Part shown: piece by piece, positions 4,324 to 6,305 of the stretch
How positions within the stretch are numbered: position 1 is the stretch's first letter
Layout: each line of letters opens with the position of its first letter
Source: an uncultured Oscillospiraceae bacterium
GTDB taxonomy: Bacteria > Bacillota > Clostridia > Oscillospirales > Oscillospiraceae
DNA length: 6,305 bases
Assembly: GCA_934621665.1 (NCBI GenBank)
Contig: CAKTUT010000103.1
Location: 1 to 6,305 of the forward strand
Reading direction: 5' to 3'
The notes under the pieces: model-generated
What the model saw: only the letters and a program-made list of their open reading frames with translations
Database searches by the model: none
What the model was told of the DNA's origin: nothing
Made by a program: the position numbers and the translations under genes

Positions 4324-6096
4324 ATGCTGAAATTACTGAAAAACATGCGGCGGCGCGAGGCGCTTATGGCGCTTTTGTGCGCGCTGCTTGTCGTAGGACA
4401 GGTCTATTTTGATCTGCGCCTGCCAGATTACATGAGCGATCTGACGATGCTCATCAAGACCTCCGGCGCAACCGGTGATATTCTGAACGTCGGCCTGCAA
4501 ATGCTCGGCTGCACGCTGGCCAGCGCTGTGCTCGCCATCGCCTGCGGCTACCTTGCCTCTAAAACCGCCTCCGGATTTAGCTTTACCGTGCGGGAAAAGC
4601 TGTTTGGCCACGTGATGGACATTGGCAATGAGGAGATGCAGGATTTCTCCGTTCCAAGTCTCATCACCCGTACCACAAACGACATTACACAGATTCAGAT
4701 GATCATTGCCATGGGGCTTCAGATGATTATCAAAGCGCCGATTATGGCCGTATGGGCAATCATCAAGATTCTGGGCAAAAGCTGGGAGTTATCCGCTGTG
4801 ACGGCAGCGTTCGTTGTTGTTCTGTGCACTGCGATTCTCTCGATCATGCGCGTCTGCATCCCGCGCTTCCGCATCGTCCAGAAGCTGACGGATAAAATTA
4901 ACCGCGTTGCGCGTGAGAACTTGACAGGTATCAATGTGGTACACGCATTTAACGCCGAGCGCTATCAGAATGAGAAATTTGACGCGCCCAGCCTTGCGAT
5001 GATGCAGACGCAGGAAAAAAATCAGAAGCTCTTCGCGTTGGTTCAGCCCAGCATGATGCTTGGCATGAACGGGCTGGCGCTGGTGATCTACTGGCTTGGC
5101 GCGGCGCTTATCAACAACATCGCCCTGACCGACGCCGCTGCGCGGCTGACCATGTTCAGCAATGTTCTGGTGTTCAGCACCTACGCAACCTATATTATCA
5201 TGTCGTTTATGATGCTGGTCATGATCTATATGCTCTTCCCACAGGCACAGGTCTCGGCCGAGCGTATCAACGAGGTTCTGGAAAAGCAGCCGCATATCCG
5301 CGAGGGCGCGGTCAAGACCGCTTCGCAGACCGGCACCCTTGAATTCCGCGACGTTTCGTTCCGCTATCCGCATGCGCAGGAGGATGAGCTGTCGCACATC
5401 AGCTTCAAGGTGGAGCAGGGACAGACGCTTGCCATCATCGGCGCAACCGGCAGCGGCAAAACAACGCTTGTCAGTCTGATTCCGCGCTTTTATGACGCAA
5501 CGCAGGGTCAGGTGCTGGTTGACGGCGTGAATGTCAAAGACTATACCTTTAACGCGCTGTATGACCGTCTTGGCTATGTGACGCAGAAAGCCGTTCTGTT
5601 CGCCGGCACAATCCGCGACAATGTGTTTTTTGGCCGCAGCCGTGCGCCGGAAGATGACGAGACGCTGAACAGTGCCATTGACCTTGCGCAGGCATCAGAG
5701 TTTGTAAACAAGTTCCCCGATACCACACAGCACCCCATTGCCCAGCTTGGGCGCAACGTCTCCGGAGGGCAGAAGCAGCGTCTTTCCATTGCCCGCGCGC
5801 TGGCGCGCAAGCCGGAAATCCTCGTTTTTGACGATTCGTTCTCGGCACTGGACTATCGCACCGACGCGCTTTTACGTGAGGGTCTTGCGCAGCAGCTGCA
5901 TGACACCACCAAGGTCATTGTCGCTCAGCGCATCAGCACCATCCGCCACGCCGATCAGATCCTGGTGCTTGACCGCGGCGAGGCCGTCGGTCTTGGCACA
6001 CACGACGAGCTGATGAAGACCTGCGATGTTTACCGCGAAATTGCGCTGTCGCAGCTCAGCGCAGAAGAGCTCGCGAAAGGAGGAAACTGCAAATGA
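4324..6096 (+). CDS. ABC exporter half-transporter, degenerate-site subunit of a probable heterodimer
   Basis: This 590-residue half-transporter fuses a six-helix membrane domain to an ATPase domain. Hydrophobic stretches lie near residues 12-34, 53-80, 125-148, 155-180, 237-265 and 277-308. In the ATPase domain, the A-loop tyrosine is Y348, Walker A is GATGSGKT (373-380), the Q-loop glutamine is Q421 and the signature is VSGGQ (479-483). Walker B is ILVFDD (D503, D504) and the D-loop is SALD (507-510). Two catalytic residues are changed: the Walker B glutamate is D504, and the switch-loop histidine is Q535 (IVAQRIST). This pattern marks the degenerate subunit of heterodimeric exporters such as TM287/288 and BmrCD. 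AAGGAAGGA precedes the ATG, which lies two bases after marR. The stop overlaps the next gene by four bases, consistent with coupled translation of the partner. It is probably an inner-membrane drug or lipid exporter; the substrate is unknown. Confidence 0.94.
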   Translation: MLKLLKNMRRREALMALLCALLVVGQVYFDLRLPDYMSDLTMLIKTSGATGDILNVGLQMLGCTLASAVLAIACGYLASKTASGFSFTVREKLFGHVMDIGNEEMQDFSVPSLITRTTNDITQIQMIIAMGLQMIIKAPIMAVWAIIKILGKSWELSAVTAAFVVVLCTAILSIMRVCIPRFRIVQKLTDKINRVARENLTGINVVHAFNAERYQNEKFDAPSLAMMQTQEKNQKLFALVQPSMMLGMNGLALVIYWLGAALINNIALTDAAARLTMFSNVLVFSTYATYIIMSFMMLVMIYMLFPQAQVSAERINEVLEKQPHIREGAVKTASQTGTLEFRDVSFRYPHAQEDELSHISFKVEQGQTLAIIGATGSGKTTLVSLIPRFYDATQGQVLVDGVNVKDYTFNALYDRLGYVTQKAVLFAGTIRDNVFFGRSRAPEDDETLNSAIDLAQASEFVNKFPDTTQHPIAQLGRNVSGGQKQRLSIARALARKPEILVFDDSFSALDYRTDALLREGLAQQLHDTTKVIVAQRISTIRHADQILVLDRGEAVGLGTHDELMKTCDVYREIALSQLSAEELAKGGNCK

Positions 6097-6305
6097 GAAA
6101 CAATATGCAGCCGATGCAAAAGATTGATATGAAAAAGTCGCTTGGCCGCACTGCCGCGTATATGCGCTCCAGCCTGCCGCTTATGATTTTCGCGCTGGCG
6201 CTGGCCGCGCTCAGTGCCGTCATGACCATCATCGGTCCGGATAAAATCGGCCAGATTGCTACGATCATATCCGACGGACTGCTTGGCGGTATTGACCTTG
6301 CGGCC
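6093..6305 (+). CDS. Second ABC exporter half-transporter, 5' part only
   Basis: Only the first 71 residues are present; the gene runs off the right edge. The start ATG at 6093 overlaps the upstream TGA stop (ATGA). AAAGGAGG (6076-6083) lies nine bases before it and is one of the strongest ribosome sites in the window. The N-terminus is polar (about 1-25) and rich in Met and Lys. It is followed by a hydrophobic helix, LPLMIFALALAALSAVMTIIGP (about 28-49), and then KIGQIATIISDGLLGGID, the first extracytoplasmic region often seen in the larger partner of such pairs. No ATPase motif is visible yet. By operon logic it should carry the intact catalytic glutamate and switch histidine missing from its neighbour. 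Confidence 0.87.
   Translation, partial: MRNNMQPMQKIDMKKSLGRTAAYMRSSLPLMIFALALAALSAVMTIIGPDKIGQIATIISDGLLGGIDLAA

Noticed and set aside
4789..5397. Open frame of about 200 codons on the minus strand inside the ABC gene
   Set aside because: It is antisense to conserved membrane-domain coding, rich in His, Arg and Gln as expected of shadow frames, and has no start signal.

Overview
The window looks like ordinary chromosome from a moderately GC-rich Bacillota, most likely a Clostridia of the Oscillospiraceae or gut-anaerobe type. Supporting signs are a T-box leader, a purine riboswitch, strong AAAGGAG-type ribosome binding sites, and a MarR/heterodimeric ABC exporter operon. The genus is not identifiable from the sequence alone.

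Layout. On the minus strand (1-2100) a LysR-family regulator gene lies upstream of a TrpB2-type tryptophan synthase beta chain gene, which is cut by the left edge. Between them lies a 0.3 kb leader with its own promoter. It is a complete tryptophan T-box: Stem I with a UGG specifier, a Stem III-like hairpin, the T-box sequence, and mutually exclusive antiterminator and terminator. From about 2150 everything runs on the plus strand. Two purine salvage phosphoribosyltransferase genes follow, hpt (hypoxanthine/guanine) and xpt (xanthine). The xpt gene has its own promoter, a guanine-class purine riboswitch aptamer, an intrinsic terminator in the leader, and another terminator after the gene. Next comes a MarR-family regulator with two near-identical operator-like repeats ahead of it. 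It is followed 2 bp later by an ABC exporter half-transporter, whose stop codon overlaps the start of a second half-transporter cut by the right edge.

How the parts work together. The trpB2 leader should let the gene be expressed when tRNA-Trp is uncharged, which ties this enzyme to tryptophan supply. Hpt and Xpt recover purine bases using PRPP, and the riboswitch should shut xpt off when guanine-type bases are plentiful. The MarR protein probably represses its own operon, and the two half-transporters probably form a heterodimeric exporter. The first half carries a degenerate catalytic site (Glu to Asp in Walker B, His to Gln in the switch loop).

No mobile element, CRISPR array, tRNA or rRNA was seen, and I found no convincing wholly new system. 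The most interesting parts are the RNA and operator structures: the tryptophan T-box on trpB2, the short-loop riboswitch on xpt, an inverted repeat inside the xpt promoter that shares a half-site with the hpt leader, and the twin operators before marR.
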